From contig CAZYLZ010000011.1 in the NCBI GenBank assembly GCA_964648335.1, positions 1 through 45,232 on the forward strand: a DNA stretch of 45,232 bases, written 5' to 3'. This stretch comes from CAZYLZ01 sp964648335 (GTDB lineage Bacteria; Patescibacteriota; Minisyncoccia; Phycocordibacterales; UBA2100). Numbering within the stretch: position 1 is the stretch's first letter; every line of letters begins with the position of its first letter. A program made the position numbers and the translations under genes. The notes beneath the pieces are model-generated. The model was not told the DNA's origin and made no database searches. It saw nothing but the letters and a program-made list of their open reading frames with translations. This document shows positions 38,075 through 45,232 of the stretch, piece by piece.

Positions 38075-38196
38075 ATGTCGTTGTAGTTAGTGACTAATAC
38101 GAAGTCCGTTGAGTGTAGTGCATCGTGACTCGATGTAAAGGAAGTATCTGCGATTGTCGTGGCATAACGCTCGTATATACGCCTTGCTGTATTTCG

Positions 38197-38224
38197 TTGA
38201 CTGCGTTTGGCTCGAGCGTATGAT
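38197..38224 (+). promoter_or_regulatory. Promoter giving a leaderless multicopper oxidase message
   Basis: TTGACT (38197-38202), 16-base spacer, TATGAT (38219-38224), then six bases (GCCGGG) to the ATG at 38231. Both hexamers are good, so this is the clearest leaderless promoter in the window. Confidence 0.7.
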
Positions 38225-38230
38225 GCCGGG

Positions 38231-39769
38231 ATGAGCTATCGAAAGATTCTTCTCGCATTCTGTGTTGGACTTCTCGCGTACGTAGGCTACGCGGCGTTCG
38301 GCGCTACGATACCTGCCGAGGTTCATGCAGTCGCGCCAAGCACCGAAGTCGTGCTTAAAGACGGCGATACTTACGACATGACGGCGAGCTACGTCGTGCA
38401 GACGATCGCTGGCAAATCGCAGAAGATGCTTGCCTATAACGGCATGATCCCAGGGCCCACTATCCGCGTCGATCAAGGTGCGCGTGTCACCATCAACTTC
38501 AAGAACAACACCGACATGCCGTCCTTGCTGCATTCGCACGGTGTGCGCATGGACCAGCCGTATGACGGCGCGCAGACCTCGCAAAGCGAGATTGAACCGG
38601 GAGCCTCGTTTACCTACAAGCTCGTGTTTCCCGACGCCGGCGTCTTCTGGTACCACCCGCATGTGTCCGAGGTGTACCAGCAGGCACGTGGATTGTACGG
38701 AGCGTTCGTAGTTACGCCAAAAGATCCGGCATATTTTCCGCCCGTCAATCGCGAGTTGCCGCTCTTCGTCTCAGACCTGCCAGTCTCTGCGGATGGAACG
38801 GTAACGATCACAAAAGAAACGAACGACCACGCACTCATGGGACATTTCGGGAACGTGATGGTGATCAACGGACGAGAGACATTAGCCCTTTCGGCGACGC
38901 AGGGCGAAGTTATACGTCTATACCTTATCAACGCAGCGAATGCGCGGCCGTTCAAAATAGCGATTCCGGGCGTAAAGATGAAGATGGTAGGGAGCGACAA
39001 CGGTGCGTACGAGAAAGCGTTTTATGCAAACAGCGTCATCCTGGGGCCTTCGGAGCGTGCGATCGTCGATGTCATGTTTTATAGTCCCGGCGAATTTACC
39101 ATACAGAACGCGACACCAGAAAGCTCGTATACGCTCGGCACGATAACCGTCGCCGCTGGTGCGCCCGCGACATCATATAAGACGCAGTTCGAGACGCTGC
39201 AGCGAAACAACGCCGTGTCCAAGAGTGTCGATCCACTACGCAGTCATTTCGCCGGCACACCGGACAAATCGCTCGTGCTCGGGCTTTCTATGGGGGCAGG
39301 TGTCATGCAGGGTGTGCGGGGTCACACGATGCCGGACGGTTCGATGATGCACGGAATGTCGCACGCAAGTGCCGACGGCATCGAGTGGGAAGACGCCATG
39401 CCCATGATGGGGAGCGCAACAACCGACGTGGTGAAGTGGATCATAACCGACAAAGCGACGGGGAAGTCGAATATGGACATCGACTGGACGCTCGCGAAAG
39501 ACGTGCCGCTCAAGATTCGCATCTTCAACGATCCCAACTCGATGCATCCGATGCAGCACCCAATCCATTTTCATGGCCAGCGATTCGTCGTCGTCTCTCG
39601 CAATGGCGTTCCTGAAACAAATCTTGCCTGGAAGGACACGACCCTGGTACGTGCAGGCGAGACCGTCGATATCGTGCTCGAGCCGTCGAATCCGGGACTC
39701 TGGATGGCACATTGTCATATTTCAGAACACCTTCAGTCCGGCATGATGTTTCATTTCATCGTTAAATAA
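38231..39769 (+). CDS. Exported multicopper oxidase
   Basis: A 512-residue three-domain multicopper oxidase with an N-terminal signal or anchor (about 5-25). All four copper motifs are present: LLHSHGVR (H101, H103), VFWYHPHVS (H142, H144), HPMQHPIHFHG (about 443-453) and HCHISEHLQSGM (494-505; C495 as the type 1 ligand, M505 as axial ligand). A Met/His-rich stretch near 355-400 (HTMPDGSMMHGMSH; DAMPMMG) recalls the copper-binding insert of CueO-type cuprous oxidases. It may oxidise Cu(I), Fe(II) or phenolics outside the membrane. The start at 38231 is fixed by TATGAT six bases upstream. VIT and P-type ATPase genes follow on the same strand. Confidence 0.92.
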   Translation: MSYRKILLAFCVGLLAYVGYAAFGATIPAEVHAVAPSTEVVLKDGDTYDMTASYVVQTIAGKSQKMLAYNGMIPGPTIRVDQGARVTINFKNNTDMPSLLHSHGVRMDQPYDGAQTSQSEIEPGASFTYKLVFPDAGVFWYHPHVSEVYQQARGLYGAFVVTPKDPAYFPPVNRELPLFVSDLPVSADGTVTITKETNDHALMGHFGNVMVINGRETLALSATQGEVIRLYLINAANARPFKIAIPGVKMKMVGSDNGAYEKAFYANSVILGPSERAIVDVMFYSPGEFTIQNATPESSYTLGTITVAAGAPATSYKTQFETLQRNNAVSKSVDPLRSHFAGTPDKSLVLGLSMGAGVMQGVRGHTMPDGSMMHGMSHASADGIEWEDAMPMMGSATTDVVKWIITDKATGKSNMDIDWTLAKDVPLKIRIFNDPNSMHPMQHPIHFHGQRFVVVSRNGVPETNLAWKDTTLVRAGETVDIVLEPSNPGLWMAHCHISEHLQSGMMFHFIVK

Positions 39770-39816
39770 CGGTCGCGGTCCAAGTTCGGCGGAATGTGTA
39801 GTATGATTCTAGCTTC

Positions 39817-40518
39817 ATGGTCCATACCGAATCTCACGATAAGCAAGCGGGCGCACGACTTAACTGGCTGCGCGCAGCAGTTTTGGGTGCCAACGACGGC
39901 GTCGTGTCGGTGGCCTCGATAGTAGTCGGCGTAGCCGGCGCCTCTGACTCGACCGGGTTCATCCTTACGGCAGGTGTCGCGGGCCTCACCGCAGGAGCGC
40001 TCTCGATGGCAGTGGGCGAGTACGTCTCGGTAAGTACGCAGCGCGACACCGAGCTTGCCATGCTCGAAAAAGAACGGCTCGAGCTTTTGACCGCGCCTGC
40101 CACCGAGCTTGAAGAGCTTGCACGCATCTACGAGGCGAAAGGACTTTCGAAAGAAACAGCATTTGTGGTCGCGCAAGAGCTTACGGCGCACGATGCTTTT
40201 GCCGCGCACGTCGAGGCCGAGCTCAAGATAGACCCGAACGATCTCACGAATCCATGGCACGCGGCATTCGCCTCGGGCGCCGCGTTCCTTTCGGGCGCTT
40301 TCATCCCACTCTTTGCAATCGCCCTGCCGCCGGTTGCCTGGCGCATCCCGGTTACGTTCGTTGCGGTCTTGGGTGTTCTTATGATCACGGGATCTTTGAG
40401 TGCTTATGCAGGCGGCGCCAACAAGACGCGCGCTACTATCCGCGTGGTCTTAGGCGGCATCGCGGCAATGGTCATCACGTTTGGTATCGGCAGCTTCTTC
40501 GGCACGTTAGGAATCTAG
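39817..40518 (+). CDS. VIT/CCC1 family iron or manganese transporter
   Basis: A 233-residue membrane protein of the VIT1/CCC1 family. It begins with the diagnostic first helix, LNWLRAAVLGANDGVVSVASIVVGVAGA, and has the second signature GLTAGALSMAVGEYVSVSTQRDTE. A charged cytosolic loop (LEKERLELLTAPATELEELARIYEAKGL) contains the glutamates that bind transported metal in plant VIT1. Three further helices follow in the last 90 residues. The family moves Fe(II) or Mn(II) in exchange for protons. It lies 47 bases after the multicopper oxidase gene and 30 bases before the P-type ATPase gene. Confidence 0.9.
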   Translation: MVHTESHDKQAGARLNWLRAAVLGANDGVVSVASIVVGVAGASDSTGFILTAGVAGLTAGALSMAVGEYVSVSTQRDTELAMLEKERLELLTAPATELEELARIYEAKGLSKETAFVVAQELTAHDAFAAHVEAELKIDPNDLTNPWHAAFASGAAFLSGAFIPLFAIALPPVAWRIPVTFVAVLGVLMITGSLSAYAGGANKTRATIRVVLGGIAAMVITFGIGSFFGTLGI

Positions 40519-40536
40519 GCGGGCAGCTGCAGAGGG

Positions 40537-40542
40537 TACAAT
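40537..40542 (+). promoter_or_regulatory. -10 element that decides the P-type ATPase start
   Basis: TACAAT is followed by ATGGGTATG. The first ATG (40543) touches the -10 box and cannot be in the transcript; the second (40549) lies at the expected six-base distance. Confidence 0.55.
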
Positions 40543-40548
40543 ATGGGT

Positions 40549-42390
40549 ATGACCATGCCGCGCTATGCTTTTGATAGTACTTTGCTCGTAGTCCTCACGG
40601 CAGTCCTCGGATTGTATTTTTTTGATCGTACTAGCGAGATTGCACATACGCTTCTTGTCGTTGCAGCAATGGTCGGGACGGCACCGGTGTTTGCGCGTGC
40701 GGTGCGGTCCTTGCGCGAACGCGAGTGGGCGTCGATGGATACGCTTGCAGGAGTCGCTCTTGTGTTTGCGCTTGTAAACGCCGAATGGGCGTCTGCCGTG
40801 TTCATCGCGCTCATGCTTGCTGCCGCGAGGATAGTGGGCGAGATTACCGAGTCGGCGACACAGAACAGTCTTACGAGCCTGCTTAAACTGCGGCCCGAGC
40901 ACGCTAAGGTGCTCCGCGGCGGGGTGCTCGTCGAAACGACCATAGCCGACATACGCGTCGGTGACTTGGTGGTAGTAGATATTGGCGAGCGGGTCCCTGT
41001 CGACGGCGTTGTTACCGAAGGCCAGGCAGCGCTCGACCAATCGTCCCTAACTGGCGAGTCGGTACCCGTTGATGCATCCATAGGGGACGAGGTGTTCAGT
41101 TCGACTTTGGTTGCGTCTGGCAGCGTCACTATCAAGGCCGAGAAAGTCGGTGCAGACACCACACTCGAGCGCATCGTGCGTCTTGTTGAAGCGGCGCAAA
41201 AAGAAAAGCCGCATGCAGCGACCTTGGGCGAGAAATTCGGCAAGCTGTATCTTGTCGGTATCTTCGTCGCGTCGATCGCGCTCTATGCGTTTACACAGAA
41301 TGTTTCGTTGGTGCTTGCGGTCGTGCTCGTCGTTTGTGCCGACGACGTAGCAGTCGCCGTGCCACTTGCATATCTGCGTGCGATTGCATCGGCTACCAAG
41401 CGCGGCATCATCATAAAGGGAGGTCGGTACCTCGAGACTCTGGGCACTGTCGACACATTTATCTTCGACAAAACAGGGACCCTTACCACCGGTATGCTCT
41501 CGATCGAGAACGAGTATCCGGCCCCCGGAATCGCGCTTAGCGATCTTCAGTCCGCGCTCGCGCTCGCGTCTATTCGGTCTTCGCATCCCTTGTCGGTGGC
41601 TGTCGCGGCACATAGCAAGTCGCGCGGCATCGAGGCCCACATGCCAGAACATGTACGAGAGGTCGGTGGGAAAGGGATTGTCGTACGCGATGAGGGCATC
41701 GAGATCGCCTTCGGCAAGGCAATGCTGTTCGACGAGCTCGGCATCGCAATACCCAACCTGGTGAGCGAACAAGCGCAAGAGCGGTCCGATGATGGACAGA
41801 GTATCTCGTATGTCTCGCGTGCCGGTGTCGTCTTGGGATTCGTCGCGGCACACGACACAATAAAAGGCAACGCCAAAGAATCGATAGCGGCGCTCAAGAG
41901 TCTGGGCATCAAGAAGGTTGTCATGCTCACCGGGGACAACGAACGCGTTGCAAAACGCGTCGCTGCCGAGCTCGGTATCGACGAATTCCATGCCGAGCTT
42001 CTGCCCGAAGACAAAGTCGCGATCATACGAAGCTTGCAAGGCGTACGCCCAGTAGCCATGGTCGGCGACGGTATCAACGATGCGGCAGCGCTTTCGCTCT
42101 CCGATGTTGGTATCGCCATGGGAGCCATGGGGTCTGAAGGTACTGTCGAGTCCGCGCAGATAGTCCTCATGCGCGACGACCTCTCGGCATTGCCGCAGGT
42201 GGTCGAGCTCGCGCGCATGGCGCGTCAGGTCTCGATACAGGATTTTTGGATATGGGGGCTCAGTAACGTCGTTGGTCTTACGCTCGTCTTTACCGGAATT
42301 ATCGGGCCGTCGGGCGCTGCTGCATACAATTTCTTGTCAGATTTCTTCCCGCTCTTCAACTCGGTTCGCGTCCGCATCCGCCGCCCATGA
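40549..42390 (+). CDS. P1B-type heavy-metal P-type ATPase without a metal-binding N-domain
   Basis: A 613-residue P-type ATPase with all catalytic motifs: the actuator TGES (168-171), phosphorylation site DKTGTLTTG (307-315), the SHPLS nucleotide motif of P1B pumps (about 344-348), GDNERVAKRVA, and the hinge GDGINDAAALS (about 505-515). The N-terminal HMA domain is absent; the protein starts in the first membrane helices. The intramembrane metal site, normally CPC, SPC or CPH, reads VVCADDVAVAVPL, so the CP proline is replaced by Ala and two Asp follow (CADD, 263-266). Metal specificity is therefore uncertain. Neighbouring multicopper oxidase and VIT genes point to Cu, Fe or Mn. Confidence 0.9.
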   Translation: MTMPRYAFDSTLLVVLTAVLGLYFFDRTSEIAHTLLVVAAMVGTAPVFARAVRSLREREWASMDTLAGVALVFALVNAEWASAVFIALMLAAARIVGEITESATQNSLTSLLKLRPEHAKVLRGGVLVETTIADIRVGDLVVVDIGERVPVDGVVTEGQAALDQSSLTGESVPVDASIGDEVFSSTLVASGSVTIKAEKVGADTTLERIVRLVEAAQKEKPHAATLGEKFGKLYLVGIFVASIALYAFTQNVSLVLAVVLVVCADDVAVAVPLAYLRAIASATKRGIIIKGGRYLETLGTVDTFIFDKTGTLTTGMLSIENEYPAPGIALSDLQSALALASIRSSHPLSVAVAAHSKSRGIEAHMPEHVREVGGKGIVVRDEGIEIAFGKAMLFDELGIAIPNLVSEQAQERSDDGQSISYVSRAGVVLGFVAAHDTIKGNAKESIAALKSLGIKKVVMLTGDNERVAKRVAAELGIDEFHAELLPEDKVAIIRSLQGVRPVAMVGDGINDAAALSLSDVGIAMGAMGSEGTVESAQIVLMRDDLSALPQVVELARMARQVSIQDFWIWGLSNVVGLTLVFTGIIGPSGAAAYNFLSDFFPLFNSVRVRIRRP

Positions 42391-42680
42391 AGAAGACCTA
42401 TTCGTTCTCGGCGAGCGTGTGGCTGTATCCAGGAGATGCCGCGTGGCACTTCGTCTCGATCGAGACCAAGCTCGCGGCCACAATAAAGAAAGCGCACGGA
42501 GCTAATCGCCGCGGTTTCGGGTCGCTTCCGGTTTCCGTAACGCTTGGCAAAACCCGCTGGAACACCTCGATCTTTCCGAGTAAGGACGGCACCTATCTCT
42601 TGCCGCTCAAGGCGGCAGTGCGTTCCAAAGAAGGGGCGTTTCAGGGCGAGCGCGTCAAAATTTTTATTACTATCCGATAA
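42387..42680 (+). CDS. DUF1905 domain protein
   Basis: A 97-residue single-domain protein matching DUF1905: an N-terminal strand pair (YSFSASVWLYPGDAAWHFVSI), a helix with KLAATIKKAHG, then RGFGSLPVSVTLGKTRWNTSIFPSKDGTYLLPLKAAVR and a last strand, VKIFITIR. DUF1905 is often fused to the OmdA/YdeI domain that appears twice near the left end of this window; here it is free-standing. Its ATG overlaps the stop of the ATPase gene (ATGA), so the two are translationally coupled. Function unknown. Confidence 0.85.
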   Translation: MKKTYSFSASVWLYPGDAAWHFVSIETKLAATIKKAHGANRRGFGSLPVSVTLGKTRWNTSIFPSKDGTYLLPLKAAVRSKEGAFQGERVKIFITIR

Positions 42681-42704
42681 CTCATTCTTTGTATGCTTAC
42701 AACC

Positions 42705-43247
42705 ATGGGATCTCTTTCATTCGATGCGGTGACCGATCGTCTCGATCTCGTGGCGCCATCGGTCGCGCGTGCGCTTCGCGGCTTTGCTCATTCGCCACAG
42801 GTCGGTGTCGCGGCGATCGACCCGTCGCTTTCGGACACCGCAGCATTCTGCGAACACTATGGCATGACCCTCTCGCAGGCTGCCAACTGTGTCATCGTCG
42901 AAGGCAAGAGTGGCGCCGACAGAGCGTTTGCCGCAGTGGTCTTGCTTGCAAGCACACGTGCCGACATTAACGGTGCAGTGCGCGGTTTTTTGCAGGCCAA
43001 GAAAGTTTCGTTCGCACAAATGGAGAAGGCAGTAGCCGAAAGCGGTATGGAATTCGGCGCGATCACTCCCATAGGGCTTCCTTCGAGCTGGCCAATTTTG
43101 GTAGACGAGCGTGTGGCTCAGTCGGGTTACGTGGTAATCGGCGCGGGACTGCGCTCGTCCAAGATTGCAATAGAAGGCAGTGTCCTCGCACAGCTGCCAG
43201 GCGTTACGCTCATCTCCGGGCTCGCTAATCCACGCGAGCTCGAATAG
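42705..43247 (+). CDS. YbaK/EbsC-type aminoacyl-tRNA deacylase
   Basis: A 180-residue protein with the YbaK/ProRS-INS fold. It has the typical segments AAFCEHYGMTLSQAANCVIVEG (helix plus strand carrying the conserved substrate pocket), AAVVLLASTRADINGAVRGFL, the catalytic-lysine region LQAKKVSFA, and EFGAITPIGLPSSWPILVDERV, which matches the G-G-x-x-P-x-G motif. VVIGAGLRSSKIAI closes the fold. Members hydrolyse mischarged tRNA such as Cys- or Ala-tRNA(Pro); the substrate is not known here. TATGCT ends seven bases before the ATG at 42705; an ATG four codons earlier (42693) lies inside that box and is less likely. Confidence 0.85.
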   Translation: MGSLSFDAVTDRLDLVAPSVARALRGFAHSPQVGVAAIDPSLSDTAAFCEHYGMTLSQAANCVIVEGKSGADRAFAAVVLLASTRADINGAVRGFLQAKKVSFAQMEKAVAESGMEFGAITPIGLPSSWPILVDERVAQSGYVVIGAGLRSSKIAIEGSVLAQLPGVTLISGLANPRELE

Positions 43248-43323
43248 GCGCGTTCTTTATGGACGCTTCATACCAACGGAGTACAATGGATGTGTCGATT
43301 AGACTCCTAACGTATCTTTTTAC

Positions 43324-43746
43324 ATGGCAACGAAGAAGCAGTCGGCAGCCGCGAAGAAGAATATAACCAAGGCACAAATTCCGCGCCGCAAGAAGCCCGG
43401 AGAGACCGGTAACGGAAAGTTCTACCGCATAGAGATTCGACCCAAGGGCGATTTTAAAACGTTCCGCATCCAAGACATTGGGAAAAAGGGCGGACTCGAG
43501 CGTCTCGCAGGCAAGCGCCCAAGCGGGAGCTGGGACACCGTCACCTGGCTCGTGAGTAAAGAAGACGCCAAGGTCATGGGCGGGCGCCTGTCGATCACCG
43601 ACGCCAAGGCGCGCTCTGTCTTGGCACAGATACGCGGGCCTATCGTGCACGTGAAGGGCGACATCTTTCATGCACATCCTAAAAAGAAGAGCAGTAAAGC
43701 TCCAGTCACCAAAAAAGCGCACCAGTCTAATAAGAAAAAAATATGA
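43324..43746 (+). CDS. Basic protein of a conserved CPR-type family, function unknown
   Basis: A 140-residue, strongly basic soluble protein. Lys/Arg-rich, probably disordered tails (MATKKQSAAAKKNITKA; PKKKSSKAPVTKKAHQSNKKK) flank a compact core (about 32-118). The core contains FYRIEIRPKGDFKTFRIQDIG, GLERLAGKRPSGSWDTVTWLVSKEDA and IRGPIVHVKGDIFHA. I believe similar proteins are common in Parcubacteria genomes, but no function is known; the charge suggests nucleic-acid binding. Its stop overlaps the start of the cupin gene (ATGA), so the two are translationally coupled. Confidence 0.68.
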   Translation: MATKKQSAAAKKNITKAQIPRRKKPGETGNGKFYRIEIRPKGDFKTFRIQDIGKKGGLERLAGKRPSGSWDTVTWLVSKEDAKVMGGRLSITDAKARSVLAQIRGPIVHVKGDIFHAHPKKKSSKAPVTKKAHQSNKKKI

Positions 43747-44135
43747 AAGGCTACGTACAAGACATCGAGAAGGCGACACTTTCCAACAAGAATTTCCGCA
43801 AAGTCCTCTACACTGCAAAGCACTGCCAGCTCGTTGTCATGAGTCTCAATCCTAACGAAGATATTGGCGAAGAAGTGCACACACTCGACCAGTTTATCAA
43901 GATAGAGCGTGGGTCTGGGTACTCGGTGCTCGATGGAAAAAAGCGCGCGATCAAACGCGGCTTTGCGGTACTCATTCCGGCAGGGACACGCCACAATATC
44001 GTCAACGGCCCGCGCGGTGCCATGAAGATATACACCGTTTATGCGCCGCCCAATCACAAAGACGGCACTATCCACAAGACGAAGGCAATCGCAGAAGCGT
44101 CCGACGAACATTTCGACGGCCGTACTACCGAGTGA
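43743..44135 (+). CDS. Cupin-domain protein
   Basis: A 130-residue single-cupin protein. Motif 1 is about 42-60, EDIGEEVHTLDQFIKIERGSG, in which the usual G(X)5HXH reads E-E-V-H-T-L-D-Q. Motif 2 is about 76-92, KRGFAVLIPAGTRHNIVN, with the conserved P-x-G-x-x-H-x-x-x-N. At least two metal ligands (H48 and the motif-2 histidine) are in place. Similar small cupins act as isomerases, dioxygenases or sugar epimerases, and the substrate is unknown. It overlaps the upstream basic-protein gene by 4 bases, so the two form one operon. Confidence 0.85.
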   Translation: MKGYVQDIEKATLSNKNFRKVLYTAKHCQLVVMSLNPNEDIGEEVHTLDQFIKIERGSGYSVLDGKKRAIKRGFAVLIPAGTRHNIVNGPRGAMKIYTVYAPPNHKDGTIHKTKAIAEASDEHFDGRTTE

Positions 44136-44150
44136 CGCGCGGCATCCTGG

Positions 44151-44156
44151 TATCAT
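44151..44156 (+). promoter_or_regulatory. -10 element upstream of the ABC permease
   Basis: TATCAT ends six bases before an ATG at 44163, which opens an eight-codon frame (seven residues plus stop), not the permease itself. Confidence 0.45.
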
Positions 44157-44162
44157 TGCACG

Positions 44163-44186
44163 ATGACCGTGTCCGTACGCTCGTAA
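44163..44186 (+). CDS. Possible seven-residue upstream ORF (MTVSVRS)
   Basis: ATG at 44163 is placed as a leaderless start by TATCAT. The frame encodes MTVSVRS and ends at TAA (44184-44186). It is in the same frame as the permease, whose ATG at 44190 follows after one CCC codon. Ribosomes ending here could restart at 44190, so the short ORF may set permease output. Too short to judge as a protein. Confidence 0.3.
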   Translation: MTVSVRS

Positions 44187-44189
44187 CCC

Positions 44190-45232
44190 ATGGATCGCGC
44201 CTTTACATATCCGCGACCATCTCTCCTCGTGTCCGTGCGGCTCGGATTGTTCTTGGCGTTGCGCCAGATTCAGCGCGGCAATATCTGGACGCTCATACTC
44301 ACCATTTTCGTGATGACGCTCACGTTTCTCAATCTCGTGTTCATCGGCGGTATCCTAGTGGGTCTCATCACGTCGTCGGCCGACGCCAACCGCACACTCT
44401 ATACGAGCGACATCATTGTCTCGGCGCTCGATAAGCGCCCGTACATAGAAGACACACCCGGCATTGTCGCGATCGCGCATGCGCTGCCGTGGGTGAGCCA
44501 GGTCTCGACACGCTATACCGGGAGCGCGCGCATCGAAGCGGGGTATCGCGAGCGAACCAACTACACAGACATCGCCAACGAGGCGAATGCGCAGATAGCG
44601 GGGATAGACCCCGCGCAAGAAAACTCGGTCTCGGGGCTCTCGCGCAAGGTGGTAGCCGGTCGGTACCTCAATGGCGGCGACGCCGAGGGTATACTCTTGG
44701 GCGCCAACCTGTTGTATCAATTTTCTCCCATCGACGCGCCGGGCCTGCGCACGCTCAAGAACGTTCACGTGGGCGACAAGGTGCGCGTGACGGTGGCGGG
44801 ACGCACTAAAGAGCTCGTCGTTTTAGGCATTCTCAAGAGCAAGGTCGCACAGGTAGATCAGCGCGCGTTCGTGATCTCGAGCACACTGCGCGATCTTTTA
44901 GGCAGGACCGACTCGAGCGTCAACGAGATCGTGATCAAGCTTTCGTCTCCCGACGACGCGGACGTTGCCAAACAAGCGCTCATCGCAAGCGGTGTCGCCG
45001 AACATGCCAAGGTTCAGACCTGGGTCGATGCAGAACCCAAAGCTATCAAGGATATCGCCGGCACTTTTGCCCTGTTGGGTAACATTGTGGGATCAATCGG
45101 GCTCGTGGTCGCCGCGATCACTATCTTTATCGTCATATTCATCAGTGCTATTACGCGCCGCAAGTTCATCGGCATCTTGCGCGGGCTCGGGGTAGGCGAG
45201 CTTGCTATCGAGATATCCTACGTCGCCCAGGC
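44190..45232 (+). CDS. ABC transporter permease, MacB/FtsX type (partial)
   Basis: The first 347 residues of a membrane protein that runs past the window end. A cytoplasmic start (MDRAFTYPRPSLLVSVRLGLFLALRQIQRGN) leads into a first helix, IWTLILTIFVMTLTFLNLVFIGGIL. An extracytoplasmic MacB_PCD-like domain of about 220 residues follows, with DIIVSALDKRPYIEDTPGIVAIA, GIDPAQE and VHVGDKVRVTVAGRTKELVVLGIL. The FtsX-type segment begins at FALLGNIVGSIGLVVAAITIFIVIFISAITRRKFIGILRGLGV, containing the RR-x-x-I-G-(I/T)-L-(R/K)-(A/G)-x-G signature. Such permeases pair with an ATPase to drive mechanical or lipid/peptide transport tasks; the ATPase gene should lie further right. Confidence 0.85.
   Translation, partial: MDRAFTYPRPSLLVSVRLGLFLALRQIQRGNIWTLILTIFVMTLTFLNLVFIGGILVGLITSSADANRTLYTSDIIVSALDKRPYIEDTPGIVAIAHALPWVSQVSTRYTGSARIEAGYRERTNYTDIANEANAQIAGIDPAQENSVSGLSRKVVAGRYLNGGDAEGILLGANLLYQFSPIDAPGLRTLKNVHVGDKVRVTVAGRTKELVVLGILKSKVAQVDQRAFVISSTLRDLLGRTDSSVNEIVIKLSSPDDADVAKQALIASGVAEHAKVQTWVDAEPKAIKDIAGTFALLGNIVGSIGLVVAAITIFIVIFISAITRRKFIGILRGLGVGELAIEISYVAQ

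Noticed and set aside
41047..42039. Minus-strand frame of 330 residues opposite the P-type ATPase
   Set aside because: Antisense of well-conserved ATPase motifs, with no family resemblance.
1..45232. Search by eye for tRNA, rRNA, CRISPR arrays, transposases and an origin of replication
   Set aside because: None seen; the intergenic stretches are all under 300 bases and hold promoters, terminators or nothing recognisable. A covariance-model scan would be needed to be certain about tRNA and small RNA.

Overview
The window (45,232 bases, GC content a little above half by eye, standard code with TGA used as stop) looks like one chromosome segment of a Candidate Phyla Radiation bacterium (Patescibacteria), most likely a Parcubacteria/Paceibacteria lineage. 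This rests on gene families and style: many short secreted or membrane proteins of unknown function, Ser/Thr/Ala-rich linkers, peptidoglycan-binding-domain proteins, the CPDGSSVGRTG cysteine motif, a DUF4342 protein, and the pairing of core genes (engB, xseA/xseB, guaB, prkA) with such proteins. The taxonomic call is inference. I saw no rRNA, tRNA, CRISPR array or transposase. A 10-base N run at 6705-6714 marks an assembly join.

Layout. 78-2000: an SRPBCC-ArsR operon read leftwards under a palindromic operator, then two YdeI/OmpD-associated proteins. 2000-12700: secreted or surface proteins (an IalB-like protein, Ig-like plus peptidoglycan-binding proteins, a 1009-residue beta-helix protein) with small zinc-ribbon, YCII and membrane proteins. 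12757-13077: a 59-residue gene and a 128-base nested palindrome. 13076-18132: a membrane-anchored TIM-barrel-like protein, a histidine phosphatase, a degenerate HNH protein, DUF4342, a zinc-ribbon protein and EngB. 18227-26461: PrkA kinase, an ICMT-like methyltransferase, a serpin-like protein, and a lipid-modification group (cfa facing a DUF1365/FAD-oxidoreductase operon), then an Ig/double-psi-barrel secreted protein. 26639-34939: xseA-xseB, a NuoE-type helix-hairpin-helix protein, a tandem pair of M14 peptidase-like proteins in which one copy has lost key residues, several envelope proteins, and an MliC-type lysozyme inhibitor homologue. 35002-45232: DoxX, guaB, a P-loop kinase, a metal-homeostasis group (DUF1059, multicopper oxidase, VIT transporter, P-type ATPase), DUF1905, YbaK, a cupin pair, and the start of a MacB/FtsX-type ABC permease that runs off the end.

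Two themes stand out. First, gene starts fall into two classes. Some genes have a clear Shine-Dalgarno sequence. At least eleven others have no such sequence and carry a -10 hexamer ending exactly six bases before the ATG, the geometry expected of leaderless mRNAs; this changes the preferred start of the P-type ATPase gene. Second, several genes fit close contact with another cell: a serpin-like protein, an MliC-like lysozyme inhibitor, an IalB-like protein, wall-binding domains and M14 peptidase-like proteins. Most genes end at strong, often bidirectional, intrinsic terminators, so transcription units are short.
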